Shown here: piece by piece, positions 16,471 to 24,826 of the stretch
Position numbering within the stretch: position 1 is the stretch's first letter
How the letters are laid out: each line of letters starts with the position of its first letter
Virus record (IMG/VR): IMGVR_UViG_3300037140_000174
Coordinates: 29,070 to 93,069 of that record
DNA length: 64,000 nucleotides
Source of the DNA: a virus
Strand: one strand, 5' to 3'
Translations under genes and position numbers: made by a program
The notes under the pieces: model-generated
What the model was told of the DNA's origin: nothing
Seen by the model: the letters and a program-made list of their open reading frames with translations, nothing else
The model's database searches: none

Positions 16471-16958
16471 TTTAGAAAATCCTCGAAAAGCACTACCCTC
16501 AGGTTCATTTTTGGTACGATGATGATTGAGTACTTCGGTAGCTGAAGCGCCTCAATGCCGGCCAAGGTTAAACAGGCTACGGTTGGCTGTCTATTTTGTT
16601 TTGCGATAAGCAGTGGTAATTTGCCATATCGCTTAGCCTGCATCTTAGCTTCGTTCCAGAAGTCAACTAAGTGTCCTCGGTTACTCAACAAACCAACATA
16701 GTCTAGGTTCGCGTATGCCTTTACCTCTACCATGAATTTAGAGATGAAAATGTGGCCAGCAGGATGGATACAGGATATATCCCCAGCCTGTGCCGCCATA
16801 CGCTTCCCTTTGGCGTGAGCCACTGTGGAGCGCCCACCACTAGTTGCGCTTCTCCAAAACACATCCTCCTGTTTGCCATCAGTTATCCACATAGATAATT
16901 TTGTGCATATTAATCTTTCAAATGAAGAACCCTTCCTTTTTCCTCCTCCAGAAATCAT
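16452..16958 (-). CDS. PDDEXK-type nuclease, Holliday-junction-resolvase-like
   Basis: 168 residues from the ATG in an ATGA overlap with the HNH gene (TTG at 16973 is an alternative). N-terminal GKRKGSSFERLICTKLSMW and RSATSGGRSTV fit archaeal-type resolvases and related phage nucleases: a conserved Glu in the first helix, then GDI (metal-binding Asp) and VEVKAY (E-x-K). A structure-specific nuclease resolving recombination intermediates is likely, matching its place beside SbcCD and RecA. Exact substrate not deducible. Confidence 0.75.
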   Translation of the reverse strand: MISGGGKRKGSSFERLICTKLSMWITDGKQEDVFWRSATSGGRSTVAHAKGKRMAAQAGDISCIHPAGHIFISKFMVEVKAYANLDYVGLLSNRGHLVDFWNEAKMQAKRYGKLPLLIAKQNRQPTVACLTLAGIEALQLPKYSIIIVPKMNLRVVLFEDFLKCAIPP

Positions 16959-17482
16959 AATACGTGCTTCCAATGATTTCCTTTTAATATGCTTCTTAAG
17001 GTTCCTCTAGAAATTTCAAATTTAGCAGCCAAATTCTCCTGACTTATCCAAATCCCACTATCCCGTATTTTTCTTATTTCGCGTACTTTCTCAGGGTTCA
17101 GCTTCGTCTTATGATTCTCAAACCATTTAACTCCAGGCGGATTTTTATTCGTCCCATTTCTGACACTATCTTCATGATTGTGAGTCTGGGTCCCCCATTT
17201 CAGATTTATTTCTGAATTATTCTCTCTATTGTCATCCTTATGAAGGACGTATGGGTAACCATATTTATTTGGAACAAAATGTATCCCAACGAGGCGATGA
17301 ACCATTATTTTTGTGCCTACGTTGTTCTTGTATAGTGTTACATACCTATATCTGCACCTCGTTCCAGGACCTCCTGATTGTTTCTTAGGTTTATGGGTAC
17401 CAACACATCTAACATTTCCAATGTTCGAAACTTCATACAGCTTCACATAACCTTGAATTGGTACCCATCTTTCTTTGATCAT
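16955..17482 (-). CDS. HNH homing endonuclease with NUMOD4 domain
   Basis: 175 residues. NUMOD4 at the N-terminus: ERWVPIQGYVKLYEVSNIGNV. The HNH core follows: MVHRLVGIHFVPN, VLHKDDNRENNSEINLKWGT, HNHED. The C-terminus holds a helix-turn-helix DNA-binding segment (EVR-IRKIRDSG, ISQENLAAKFEISRGTLRSIL). Such enzymes cut intron- or intein-less alleles and spread by repair. It is free-standing and fits between two genes with only an ATGA overlap downstream, so it does not disrupt its neighbours. Confidence 0.88.
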   Translation of the reverse strand: MIKERWVPIQGYVKLYEVSNIGNVRCVGTHKPKKQSGGPGTRCRYRYVTLYKNNVGTKIMVHRLVGIHFVPNKYGYPYVLHKDDNRENNSEINLKWGTQTHNHEDSVRNGTNKNPPGVKWFENHKTKLNPEKVREIRKIRDSGIWISQENLAAKFEISRGTLRSILKGNHWKHVL

Positions 17483-17488
17483 TTAAGG

Positions 17489-17917
17489 CTATCCCTCCCG
17501 CCAAGCAATGACCCCGGACGTAGAACGCGGCCTAGTTCGTACCGCGTGACTGTCATTGCCAGATATGGCTAGGACTACTCCAGGTTTGATCACTGCAATG
17601 ACTTTGAAGACATGGTGGGGCATTACCCCAATAACCCCAGGAGCTGGCCCAGGGGCTGCATGACCCCAATGTTCCCAATTGCGGGCGAGATTATACTCAA
17701 CCCCAGGATCGCTGCCAACAAGTCTACGCATTTCCCAGCCACACCAAGCGGAAGGCCGACCATCACGGCTTGCCACGGCAACTTGTGAAGAGTGATGTAC
17801 AAGTAACTTGTAGTGAGCGTGGGCTACAACAAAACTCTTACCGTGATGGTGGTACTTATGAGCTTGTGCTCCTGAGCTAATGAAAAGCGCGAATAGGATC
17901 AAAACTACGGTCCGCAT
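17489..17917 (-). CDS. Secreted WCGW-motif protein, CHAP/NlpC-like hydrolase candidate
   Basis: 142 residues with signal peptide MRTVVLILFALFISSGAQA. The mature part has WCGWEMRRL, ARNWEHWG, PGVIGVMPHHVFKVI and GNDSHAVRTR. A Cys followed later by HHV matches the layout of CHAP/NlpC-type cysteine hydrolases, and similar WCGW proteins are common in rhizobia and their phages. GGAG stands seven bases before ATG. A secreted protein is unusual inside a recombination cluster; it may have its own promoter in the 130-base gap upstream. Activity not proven. Confidence 0.6.
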   Translation of the reverse strand: MRTVVLILFALFISSGAQAHKYHHHGKSFVVAHAHYKLLVHHSSQVAVASRDGRPSAWCGWEMRRLVGSDPGVEYNLARNWEHWGHAAPGPAPGVIGVMPHHVFKVIAVIKPGVVLAISGNDSHAVRTRPRSTSGVIAWREG

Positions 17918-17958
17918 TCGTGTCTCCTTTTTAATGGTAACGGCCTGCCCCGGCAGCT

Positions 17959-17996
17959 TACGAGATGCCTAGTGATACTCTCTACGAGACGCCTAG
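17959..17996. repeat. Direct repeat in the gap before the secreted-protein gene
   Basis: TACGAGATGCCTAG (17959-17972) and TACGAGACGCCTAG (17983-17996) differ by one base, centre spacing 24. They lie in the only sizeable gap between recA-like and the secreted protein, so they may be a regulator binding site for the latter. No convincing -35/-10 pair was found. Confidence 0.4.
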
Positions 17997-18047
17997 ATCG
18001 TAAAGTGACCGTGAGCGGGGCCGGTCCAGGGCGTCTACCGTTTCGGT

Positions 18048-19070
18048 TTAACCATACTTTTTTCTTGTAGGCAAGAACGTGACTTCAATCTCAGACCAAG
18101 CCTTCTTAACCGCCTTTGACACCGAAGCTTGTTCTTTCCTGTAGTCAGTATTACTCAATTTATCAAGTTCTTTGAGGTAGTCCTTTACCTGTGCCTCAGA
18201 AAGGTCGATATCAGCTAATCGGCCCACTTTCTTCAGCCAATCAACTGATGCCCCCATATCGTCAATACCATAACCGAATATAAAATCGAATTCAGCTTCT
18301 CGGAATGGGAGCCCCACTTTGTTCTTCTTTACCTTACCCTTTATCCCAACCCCGTAAGGACGCTCAACCTTCTTAATTGTGCGTTTGATTTGCCCCATAT
18401 TGGCAAGCCACAGGATCTGACTTGCGTAGAAATCCAATGCACGGCCACCTGAGCGTTTGTGCTTTTCCCCCATCATAGCTCCAATATTATCCCTGACCTG
18501 GGATATGATTAGGAGCAGCACTTTTGCCCGTTTAAGCTTTTCAGTAGTGGTTCTGAAGAACTGGCTTAGAGCCTTAGCCTTGGCTGTGCCATAGGTGCCC
18601 TTGCCAATGTCAGTTTCCATTTCAGTTTCATCTGAAAGGGAATCAAGGCTATCAAGGATGTATATCCCAGGTTCACCACTTTTGATTTGTTTATCTAGGA
18701 ACCTGTTTACGTCCCTGGCGAACTCTTCAACCGTGACAAACGGATTATCAATATTGCCGAAATCAATCTTCTCTAACGGCAGGCCCATCGCAGCGGCATA
18801 GTCATGCTCAAAGGCAGCCTCAGCGTCGCGGTAAGCTGCAGCTCCACTGGGGTATGCCTGGACAAAATTGATCAATGCTTCAGTACCTAAGGCGGTTTTC
18901 GCGGTGCTCCGGTCACCCACAATGTTGGTGACTTTCCCGAGAGCATATCCTCCTCCCAAGGCGCAATCAAGAACTGTGCAGCCAGATGGGATAAAGCTGA
19001 TAGCTTCCTTATCTTCTGCGAAATAGGAGGTTTTCTCAGCTTTAAGTGTTGCCCTGGTTCTTTTGGCCAT
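18048..19070 (-). CDS. recA-like: RecA/UvsX-like recombinase
   Basis: 340 residues from ATG at 19070, one base after the upstream stop. Walker A is GDRSTAKT (52-59), unusual in having Ala where most RecA proteins have Gly before Lys. DAEAAFEHDY carries the catalytic Glu region, IYILDSLDSLSDE is Walker B, and ISQVRDNIGAMMGEKHKRSGGRALDFYASQILWL matches the L2/core region of RecA. It forms filaments on ssDNA for strand exchange. Neighbours include ssDNA-binding protein and a UvsY-like candidate, giving a T4-style recombination-dependent replication set. Confidence 0.92.
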   Translation of the reverse strand: MAKRTRATLKAEKTSYFAEDKEAISFIPSGCTVLDCALGGGYALGKVTNIVGDRSTAKTALGTEALINFVQAYPSGAAAYRDAEAAFEHDYAAAMGLPLEKIDFGNIDNPFVTVEEFARDVNRFLDKQIKSGEPGIYILDSLDSLSDETEMETDIGKGTYGTAKAKALSQFFRTTTEKLKRAKVLLLIISQVRDNIGAMMGEKHKRSGGRALDFYASQILWLANMGQIKRTIKKVERPYGVGIKGKVKKNKVGLPFREAEFDFIFGYGIDDMGASVDWLKKVGRLADIDLSEAQVKDYLKELDKLSNTDYRKEQASVSKAVKKAWSEIEVTFLPTRKKYG

Positions 19071-19071
19071 T

Positions 19072-19314
19072 TTATCCGAACTTTGGTGCTTTATCGTAAG
19101 CAACCTTGAATGTTTCAGTACACACTTTGACTAACTGTTCTTCTGTCATCAATGAATCTACGGCAAGCACTGAGGCTACATCAAGCATGGCGATTGTGAA
19201 TAAGCGTTGAAATTGCACACCATCCAAAGTGTTCCCATTTTGCAATTTCATGAAAAGAGCTTTTAACTCTTCGACCAATTCACAATGCACGTTGTATAGC
19301 TCACTTTCTTTCAT
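19072..19314 (-). CDS. Small helical hypothetical protein
   Basis: 80 residues from ATG at 19314 (GTG at 19320 possible). Entirely helical character: ESELYNVHCELVEELKALF, FQRLFTIAMLDVASVLAVD. It lies one base before recA-like and overlaps the preceding small gene, so it is co-translated with both. No family recognised; a recombination accessory role is only positional. Confidence 0.55.
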   Translation of the reverse strand: MKESELYNVHCELVEELKALFMKLQNGNTLDGVQFQRLFTIAMLDVASVLAVDSLMTEEQLVKVCTETFKVAYDKAPKFG

Positions 19315-19498
19315 CGTCACGCCTTTTCAATAATTCAACCCAAGAAGTGAACCCAGCCCGTTCAATAAGCGCCGCTTGCTTTTCCCAACGCGCATAAGGA
19401 ATCTCGTCATTCATGACTTCGTTGAGGGGGCGTTTGTCAGCCCATTCAGGGGTTCTCCCCGCCCTCCTCAACTGTTCTGTTCTGCGGTTAGTCGTCAT
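19301..19498 (-). CDS. Small basic hypothetical protein
   Basis: 65 residues from ATG at 19498, overlapping the end of the ssDNA-binding protein gene by 11 bases. Basic N-terminus (TTNRRTEQLRRAG) and C-terminus (KRRDDERK) flank a helical middle (YARWEKQAALIERAGFTSWV). Could bind nucleic acid; unrecognised. Confidence 0.5.
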   Translation of the reverse strand: MTTNRRTEQLRRAGRTPEWADKRPLNEVMNDEIPYARWEKQAALIERAGFTSWVELLKRRDDERK

Positions 19499-20609
19499 CC
19501 TCACTTTTAGATGACACCGCAGCGCGGCGTTGCTTCAGCTTATCCCTGATGCTTTGCTTCGGTTTCTCCTCAGGCTCATCTTCATCCTCAGGGTCAGCTA
19601 CTGCCCTACGGCGCTTCGGCTTCTCCTCAGGCTCATCCTCAGCATCATCTTCAGGCTCAGGCTTTGCAGCCGCACGCCGTCGTGGCTTCTCTTCAGGCTC
19701 GTCATCATCAGGATCAGGCCGCCTACGCTTCGTCTTTTCCTCAGGCTCATCTTCATCTTCAGGATCCGGCTTCAGTGCGGCCCTACGGCGGGGCTTAGGT
19801 TCATCCTCGTCATCATCAGCCGCACGGTCACGCTTCCCACGTGCAGGTTTTTCGTCATCATCATCCTTGTCAACCCTGACATGCCCATCAAACACTTCAG
19901 AAATGTGGGCATAGTCGTGGTATTCAAGGCAATCCGGAACTGGATTCTCAGCTACAAATTCCAACCAATCATCCTGAAGCTTCTCGTCGTCATGAATAGG
20001 TGACTTGGCCTGAAGCTTCATTTTTGAGGCTGGGTACTTTGTGGTCATTCCGGTTCCTTCCTTATAGAACCGGATATCACATCCCTCTTCAGGGTCATCC
20101 ACAAAGATTGCTTCTTTCGTATCCTCGTCAAGCGATAGATTACAAAAATCCTTATCCAAGGTGAAAGGTGCGTCCCAAAGCTGAGGACCTTCATCTTCAT
20201 CAAGGCGGTCAATGACCCACATCAAAATGCGGTGCCTAGGCTGAAGCGCCTTAGCCGTCTTTTCATCTCCGTCAGCTTCAGCTTCCCTACGGGCCTCAGC
20301 AATTGGATCTTTGGCACTCTCAAGCTGCTTCAGGTCAGGGTACAATTGTTTCATCTTTGAAATGCTGAGATAGCTCTGGTTATCAACGCCAATGCCGTAA
20401 TTGACGTGGATATCAAAGCCGTAATGCTTCGCACCTTCCCAGGTGGGGGGCAGGATGCGGATCAAGTTCTTACCGTCACGCACCTTATACCGCTTGAATT
20501 TTGACTTGATGTAGCTGTCGAAGCTACCCCCGCGCATGTTGGCACGTTCACGTACATCTTCACGCGAACGCTCAGTATAACGGAACGACCTTTTAGCTTC
20601 CTTTGCCAT
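19488..20609 (-). CDS. ssb-like: Single-stranded DNA-binding protein (T4 gp32-like) with long charged tail
   Basis: 373 residues from ATG at 20609. The N-terminal 225 residues resemble T4-type gp32: SFDSYIKSKFKRYKVRDGKNLIRILPPTW, YGFDIHVNYGIGVDNQSYL, CDIRFYKEGTGMTTKYPASKM. The last ~130 residues are repeats of the type DEDEPEEKPKRRR, alternating acidic and basic blocks about six times. In gp32 and SSB the acidic tail recruits partner proteins; here it is much longer and mixed charge. Placed between a UvsY-like candidate and recA-like. Confidence 0.85.
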   Translation of the reverse strand: MAKEAKRSFRYTERSREDVRERANMRGGSFDSYIKSKFKRYKVRDGKNLIRILPPTWEGAKHYGFDIHVNYGIGVDNQSYLSISKMKQLYPDLKQLESAKDPIAEARREAEADGDEKTAKALQPRHRILMWVIDRLDEDEGPQLWDAPFTLDKDFCNLSLDEDTKEAIFVDDPEEGCDIRFYKEGTGMTTKYPASKMKLQAKSPIHDDEKLQDDWLEFVAENPVPDCLEYHDYAHISEVFDGHVRVDKDDDDEKPARGKRDRAADDDEDEPKPRRRAALKPDPEDEDEPEEKTKRRRPDPDDDEPEEKPRRRAAAKPEPEDDAEDEPEEKPKRRRAVADPEDEDEPEEKPKQSIRDKLKQRRAAVSSKSEDDD

Positions 20610-20754
20610 CACCGGCACCTTTCGATTTGTTTACGAGACGATCCACGAAGTTTTCCTTTTCACGATAAAAGGAAGCAAATATGGCATTAAACATGAGCCA
20701 CACAATGCCTGCCAGCAAGCAGGCAAATCCAAGCCATTCCGGAATACTCCTCAT
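20593..20754 (-). CDS. Small membrane protein coupled to ssb
   Basis: 53 residues: MRSIPEWLGFACLLAGIVWL, then MFNAIFASFY and a charged end (REKENFVDRLVNKSKG). The ATG sits in an ATGA overlap with the stop of the 159-aa gene, and the stop is 17 bases inside the ssb gene. One or two membrane helices. This coupling on both sides argues that it is translated. A membrane protein in the replication cluster could anchor replication complexes; unproven. Confidence 0.6.
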   Translation of the reverse strand: MRSIPEWLGFACLLAGIVWLMFNAIFASFYREKENFVDRLVNKSKGAGDGKGS

Positions 20755-21230
20755 CCCTTATTCTCTCTATTCAATGCTAGCCGCTTACGACGCTGTTGGT
20801 AAGTGAAAGTATCAGTCTCATTGGTTCCTTTCACTGAGCTTTCCTGAAAATACCCCGTTACGTGAAGCTGCACCAAATCCCTCAGCATATACGAACGTTG
20901 AGAAAATGCATCCTTCAAAGCTGAGAGCAATGCTGCTTCCTGAACTGCCTTAAGGTAAGCTTCCTGCGCCTTTTTGTGCTTTGTATTCGTCTGTATTTGA
21001 CCCTTTATAAGGGCTTCAGTGATCTTTTCATCCTTGAACTGATTGCGTACAACGCCATCAAGTTCTGCATCAACTACCCCAAGGGCCTCCTTGAGTGAAT
21101 CCCGCTGAGCAGCCGCTTGCACATAAGCTTCGGATACGCGCCACAGAAGCATTGGCTGTTGCATGAGTTCGTCATCAAGCGATGACTTATCAATCCTCAG
21201 AAGGCTCTTAAGTTCGTCTATGTCGGTCAT
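20751..21230 (-). CDS. Candidate UvsY-like recombination mediator
   Basis: 159 residues, almost wholly helical. The layout (DELMQQPMLLWRVSEAYVQA, an ELDGVVRNQF segment, KITEALIKGQI, then long helices KAVQEAALLSALKDAFSQRSYMLRDLVQL) is what I recall for phage UvsY-type mediators, which load RecA/UvsX onto SSB-coated DNA. Its place beside ssb and recA-like genes supports this. Similarity is structural impression only, with no invariant residue. Confidence 0.5.
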   Translation of the reverse strand: MTDIDELKSLLRIDKSSLDDELMQQPMLLWRVSEAYVQAAAQRDSLKEALGVVDAELDGVVRNQFKDEKITEALIKGQIQTNTKHKKAQEAYLKAVQEAALLSALKDAFSQRSYMLRDLVQLHVTGYFQESSVKGTNETDTFTYQQRRKRLALNRENKG

Positions 21231-21245
21231 GTTTATTAATACGTC

Positions 21246-22196
21246 TTAGCGGTCCAAATCCAACGCCATGGCCACTGAATGAAGCAGCGGTGCGAAGCGA
21301 TCAGAAGCTGCGTAGGGTGTTAGAAACGGCTCAAGAACTGCAAGCAGGGGCTTCACTTTTTGTTCGCTGTTGGTATTCAGTAGAACCACCATCAGGTAAT
21401 TGACGATGTTTATCCTGATGCTTTCAGCATCCAACCTACCATCCAGGTCCTTGATAATTTTGATGGCTGCCCCCCATGAGCGTCCTTTGTTGCCTATCAA
21501 CATGCGACACAGGTCAATGACTTCCTTATTTTGACCACCACTTTTGATTACTTCCCGTGCCTCAGAAGCAGTTTCACAGAACGTGCAAGCTTCAAGGAAT
21601 ACTAGGGCCTGTCGTGGGCTCCCACCACAGCCCTCAGCTATGGCTTCCAGCACTTCATCAGATTGGTCAATTTTCTCTTGGTCAGCTACTTTGGTTAGTA
21701 GTTCGAGAATTTCCTCTTCAGGAACTGGCTTTAATGCGAACTCAACACATCTGGTTTTTATTGTCTTGGGAATTTTGCCCGGCTCAGTAGAGCACAGAAC
21801 CCAGTAAACGTGATTTGGTGGTTCTTCAATTGGCTTTAAGAGGATGGTCCAAGCCGCAGCACTAAGACGGTGGCACTCGTCAACGATAATAACTTTAACA
21901 GGTGAGGAACCAATTGCACGGAACCTAGTATGTTCCACAATTTTGCGCATGTCATCAGCGCCAGAATTGGCTGCTGCGTCTATCTCTTCAACATTTTGTT
22001 GAGTAGCTTCACCCCCACACCAGACGTTAGCCAAAACACGGGCCAGGGTGGTCTTTCCGGTCCCAGATGGGCCGGTGAATATGAAGGATTTGGCACGTTT
22101 ATCCTTCACTATGCGCTTGAGTGAAGCGACAACGTCGTCCTGCCCAATTACTTCTGTGAAGGTCTTGGGCCTATAAACCGTGTGAAGGGATGTCAT
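21246..22196 (-). CDS. Clamp loader ATPase (DnaX/RFC small-subunit-like)
   Basis: 316 residues. YRPKTFTEVIGQDDVVASL box, Walker A GPSGTGKT (42-49), Walker B VDECHR (DECH at 106-109), sensor 1 LCSTEP and the arginine-finger TRC (148-150). The C-terminal helical collar is shorter than in DnaX and there is no zinc-binding CxxC insert. It opens the sliding clamp and loads it at primer ends. It is equivalent to T4 gp44 as the only loader subunit seen here. Confidence 0.92.
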   Translation of the reverse strand: MTSLHTVYRPKTFTEVIGQDDVVASLKRIVKDKRAKSFIFTGPSGTGKTTLARVLANVWCGGEATQQNVEEIDAAANSGADDMRKIVEHTRFRAIGSSPVKVIIVDECHRLSAAAWTILLKPIEEPPNHVYWVLCSTEPGKIPKTIKTRCVEFALKPVPEEEILELLTKVADQEKIDQSDEVLEAIAEGCGGSPRQALVFLEACTFCETASEAREVIKSGGQNKEVIDLCRMLIGNKGRSWGAAIKIIKDLDGRLDAESIRINIVNYLMVVLLNTNSEQKVKPLLAVLEPFLTPYAASDRFAPLLHSVAMALDLDR

Positions 22197-22202
22197 TAAA
22201 GC

Positions 22203-24809
22203 CTATACGTCCCGGTGTGACCAAAATTTCCCTAATGGCTCTAATTCAGCCCAGTTCTTGCCAAGAGAAATTTCGATAGATAATGGGACGTTAATCCATT
22301 TATAATCGAACTTTAGCATCTGTTTCATGATAATTTCTAATGCAGGCTCAAGAAGCTTTTCATCTTCAGGAATGAAAAAGCTTAAATCGTCATGCACGTT
22401 CAAAACTGGGTGCATGTACCAGTTTCCAGATTCTGACGCTATTATGGATAGCCTATTCATGGCGTCACACACCAATTCAGCCTCCGCACCTTGAATCGGC
22501 ATATTCACTGCTTGATTCCTGGTCAGTGGGTAGTTGTGCCGCCTTCCAGTGAGTGTCGTAACATATCCCTCATCATAGTAGCGTCTCATGGTCTCATCTT
22601 GCCAAGAGTGGACGCCGGCAAATATTTTCCAGAATTCATCCATTAGGTCGTCCACATCACCTTGATCTACGTCATACTCAGTGGCTGCCGTCAGATACCT
22701 TTTGACTGATGTGGAAGCAGCACCAAAGAAAGCGGGGAAAACTAACTTATTTTTTATTAGAGATCTAAAACCCTTCATTATTTTTGCGTCTTTAATGTTT
22801 TCTTTGCCCCCTATGAGCCCAGGGGCTTTGTGGGCTGCTTTTAGAGCCCATTCCATATGGATGTCGTAGTCCTCCCAAAGAGCTTTCACCAAGTATTTGT
22901 CGCGTGAGCACATAGCCCCGGTGCAAGCTTCTAGCTGCCCATAGTCCACAGCCACCATCAAGTGCCCTTTAGGTGGAACAATTGACTTCCGTACCCAAGA
23001 ATCATTTCTTTTTGGAAAGTTCTGAAGGTTTGGCGAACTACTACTCAGCCTGCCGGTCTCCGTAAATGTGGTGTTGAATGAAGTGTGGAGCTTACCGTCA
23101 GGATAAATAATATCTCCAACCCCAAGCTCAAGCCCATCAACGTAGGTGGATTTGAGTTTGGATTTGTTCCTAAGTTCGACAATCAGCTTAGCCAAAGGGT
23201 GGTCAATTTTATCCAACACATTTTTGTCAACGGAATAGCGAGTGTTATTTTCTTCAACAATTGTCACTTCCTTACGCTTAAGATAATCTCTGAAAAGCTT
23301 GATTGCATCTTCACCCAGTGGGTTGAATTCTTTATTATCCAGTACATACTTTTTGACCACCTTAAGATCATGGATCTTGGCCATGATCAGATTCACTTCA
23401 CCCTCAAGCTTTTTCTGTGAACTCTTTATCTCGTCTTGATTTACAATCACACCTAGGCTTTGCATGATTGCAACAGTGCATTGCCTAGGGAGTGCTTCTA
23501 TGTAGGCATCATAAACCTGAAGCTCTCGCATTATCTCATTTTGAGTAACCCAGAGCTGAAGCGTAATCTTAGTATCTACCCCATTGTAGATCAGTATTTC
23601 ACCTAGGTCAGATTTTGACATATCCTTCTTATCAAGCTTGAAGAAGCTTTTGTAGGAAGTGCCAAAATACTGCTTACATAGGAAATCTAGTTTTTGATAT
23701 GGAGAAGCGTGATCTTCTTCACTGTTGCCTTGTTTGCCTTTACGCTCATCAATGAAATGAGCCTGCATCATGGTGTCTTCCCAGACATCATGCCTGACTA
23801 CATCTTTAGCGTAGAGCCAGATGAACCACTCTAATTCAAAGGGAGCATTGTGAGCTATCTTTATAGTGTCATCACGAAGTATTCTCTGAAACTCAGCACC
23901 AATTTTCAGCTTCTGCTGATCTGTCCATTTTGACTTAGGGTGATCCCAAGCGAAGGCTACGTGGGTAGCCTGAAAACTAATTGCCATCGACATGATGGCG
24001 GCCCCTTTGCTGTACGGCCTCAGCCCTTTGGTCTCAATATCTACGGCTTTGACCTCCGCTTTCTTTGCCTGCTGAAGCAGACCCATCAGTAACGCGAAGT
24101 GCCCAGGTTCAGAACCGTCAAAGCACTGAATCCCAGCTCGCATCTGATCTTCAGTCGGGATGGCAGTAGCAGCACGAAGTTTTGGGGCCAATTCAAAAGC
24201 CCGCTTCAAATCCATTTTGAAGCAATGACCCAACCTTGATCGTAATGGCTTCTTTTTGTCATAAGCCATTTTAATCAAGTCAGTAGGATCATAGGTGGGC
24301 ATGAAATACCCCACCCACTCACCTATTTTGACTTTGAAGATGCGTCCACGCATCCCTACGAGGTCATTTGACCCCAAAACCTGGGATAAGGCACCGTGGC
24401 CTAGACCGATTATTAGCTTTGGATTTGCTGTTTCAATACTCTTTGTGACTAGTGGACGGCAACACTCAGTTTCCTGCCATGATGGCTTCTTAGTGTAGTC
24501 ACGCACTACGTTGTCAAAGGAGCAGAATTTAAGTGTCTCTTCAGGTATTTCTGCAATGTGCAGATTGCCAAACGGTTCCCCAGATTTATCGTCAGCTTCA
24601 GTAGGCCCGCTCCCTAGGAAGTAGACGAGTGTATTTTTAGCCAAAATAGGGGCCATTTTAGGCGTGGTTACGTCCGCCTTGTTAAGCGGGCAGGCGGCAC
24701 AGCCAATGCGTGACAGCGTCTGGGCGCTGGCCTTACCCCCCGACGTTGGACCCCTACCAGTGGCCTTTGCAATGGGTTTACGGGCCGGTTTGGTGAAGAA
24801 AAATGAAAT
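22203..24809 (-). CDS. polA-like: Family A DNA polymerase with UDG-like N-terminal domain
   Basis: 868 residues if read from ATT at 24809, which follows GGAGG by seven bases in the leftward sense. An ATG 51 codons later would cut off CAACPLN, a Cys pair expected in the family 4 uracil-DNA-glycosylase-like domain (then GSGPTEADDKSGEPF, LIIGLGHGA, YDPTDLI). Next comes 3'-5' exonuclease: VDIETKGL, HNAPFELEW, YNGVDTK. The polymerase domain has LSSSSPNLQNFPKR, VDYGQLEACTG (motif A), KGFRSLIKNKLVFPAFFGAA (motif B, altered) and VHDDLSFF (motif C). Replicates the phage genome; SPO1-type polymerases share this fusion. Confidence 0.93.
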   Translation of the reverse strand: MSFFFTKPARKPIAKATGRGPTSGGKASAQTLSRIGCAACPLNKADVTTPKMAPILAKNTLVYFLGSGPTEADDKSGEPFGNLHIAEIPEETLKFCSFDNVVRDYTKKPSWQETECCRPLVTKSIETANPKLIIGLGHGALSQVLGSNDLVGMRGRIFKVKIGEWVGYFMPTYDPTDLIKMAYDKKKPLRSRLGHCFKMDLKRAFELAPKLRAATAIPTEDQMRAGIQCFDGSEPGHFALLMGLLQQAKKAEVKAVDIETKGLRPYSKGAAIMSMAISFQATHVAFAWDHPKSKWTDQQKLKIGAEFQRILRDDTIKIAHNAPFELEWFIWLYAKDVVRHDVWEDTMMQAHFIDERKGKQGNSEEDHASPYQKLDFLCKQYFGTSYKSFFKLDKKDMSKSDLGEILIYNGVDTKITLQLWVTQNEIMRELQVYDAYIEALPRQCTVAIMQSLGVIVNQDEIKSSQKKLEGEVNLIMAKIHDLKVVKKYVLDNKEFNPLGEDAIKLFRDYLKRKEVTIVEENNTRYSVDKNVLDKIDHPLAKLIVELRNKSKLKSTYVDGLELGVGDIIYPDGKLHTSFNTTFTETGRLSSSSPNLQNFPKRNDSWVRKSIVPPKGHLMVAVDYGQLEACTGAMCSRDKYLVKALWEDYDIHMEWALKAAHKAPGLIGGKENIKDAKIMKGFRSLIKNKLVFPAFFGAASTSVKRYLTAATEYDVDQGDVDDLMDEFWKIFAGVHSWQDETMRRYYDEGYVTTLTGRRHNYPLTRNQAVNMPIQGAEAELVCDAMNRLSIIASESGNWYMHPVLNVHDDLSFFIPEDEKLLEPALEIIMKQMLKFDYKWINVPLSIEISLGKNWAELEPLGKFWSHRDV

Positions 24810-24826
24810 GTCTTAGCCTCCAATTC
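24801..24826 (-). promoter_or_regulatory. RBS and probable ATT start of the DNA polymerase
   Basis: In the leftward sense the DnaA-like gene ends ATT GGA GGC TAA; then GAC and ATT (24809-24807) follow. GGAGG lies seven bases before ATT. No ATG, GTG or TTG is present in this frame until 24656, yet the intervening codons encode conserved domain residues. Confidence 0.6.

Noticed and set aside
19530-20003. Rightward ORFs opposite the ssb gene
   Set aside because: Mirror the charged-repeat tail; Leu/Ile/Arg or Ser-only composition and no RBS.
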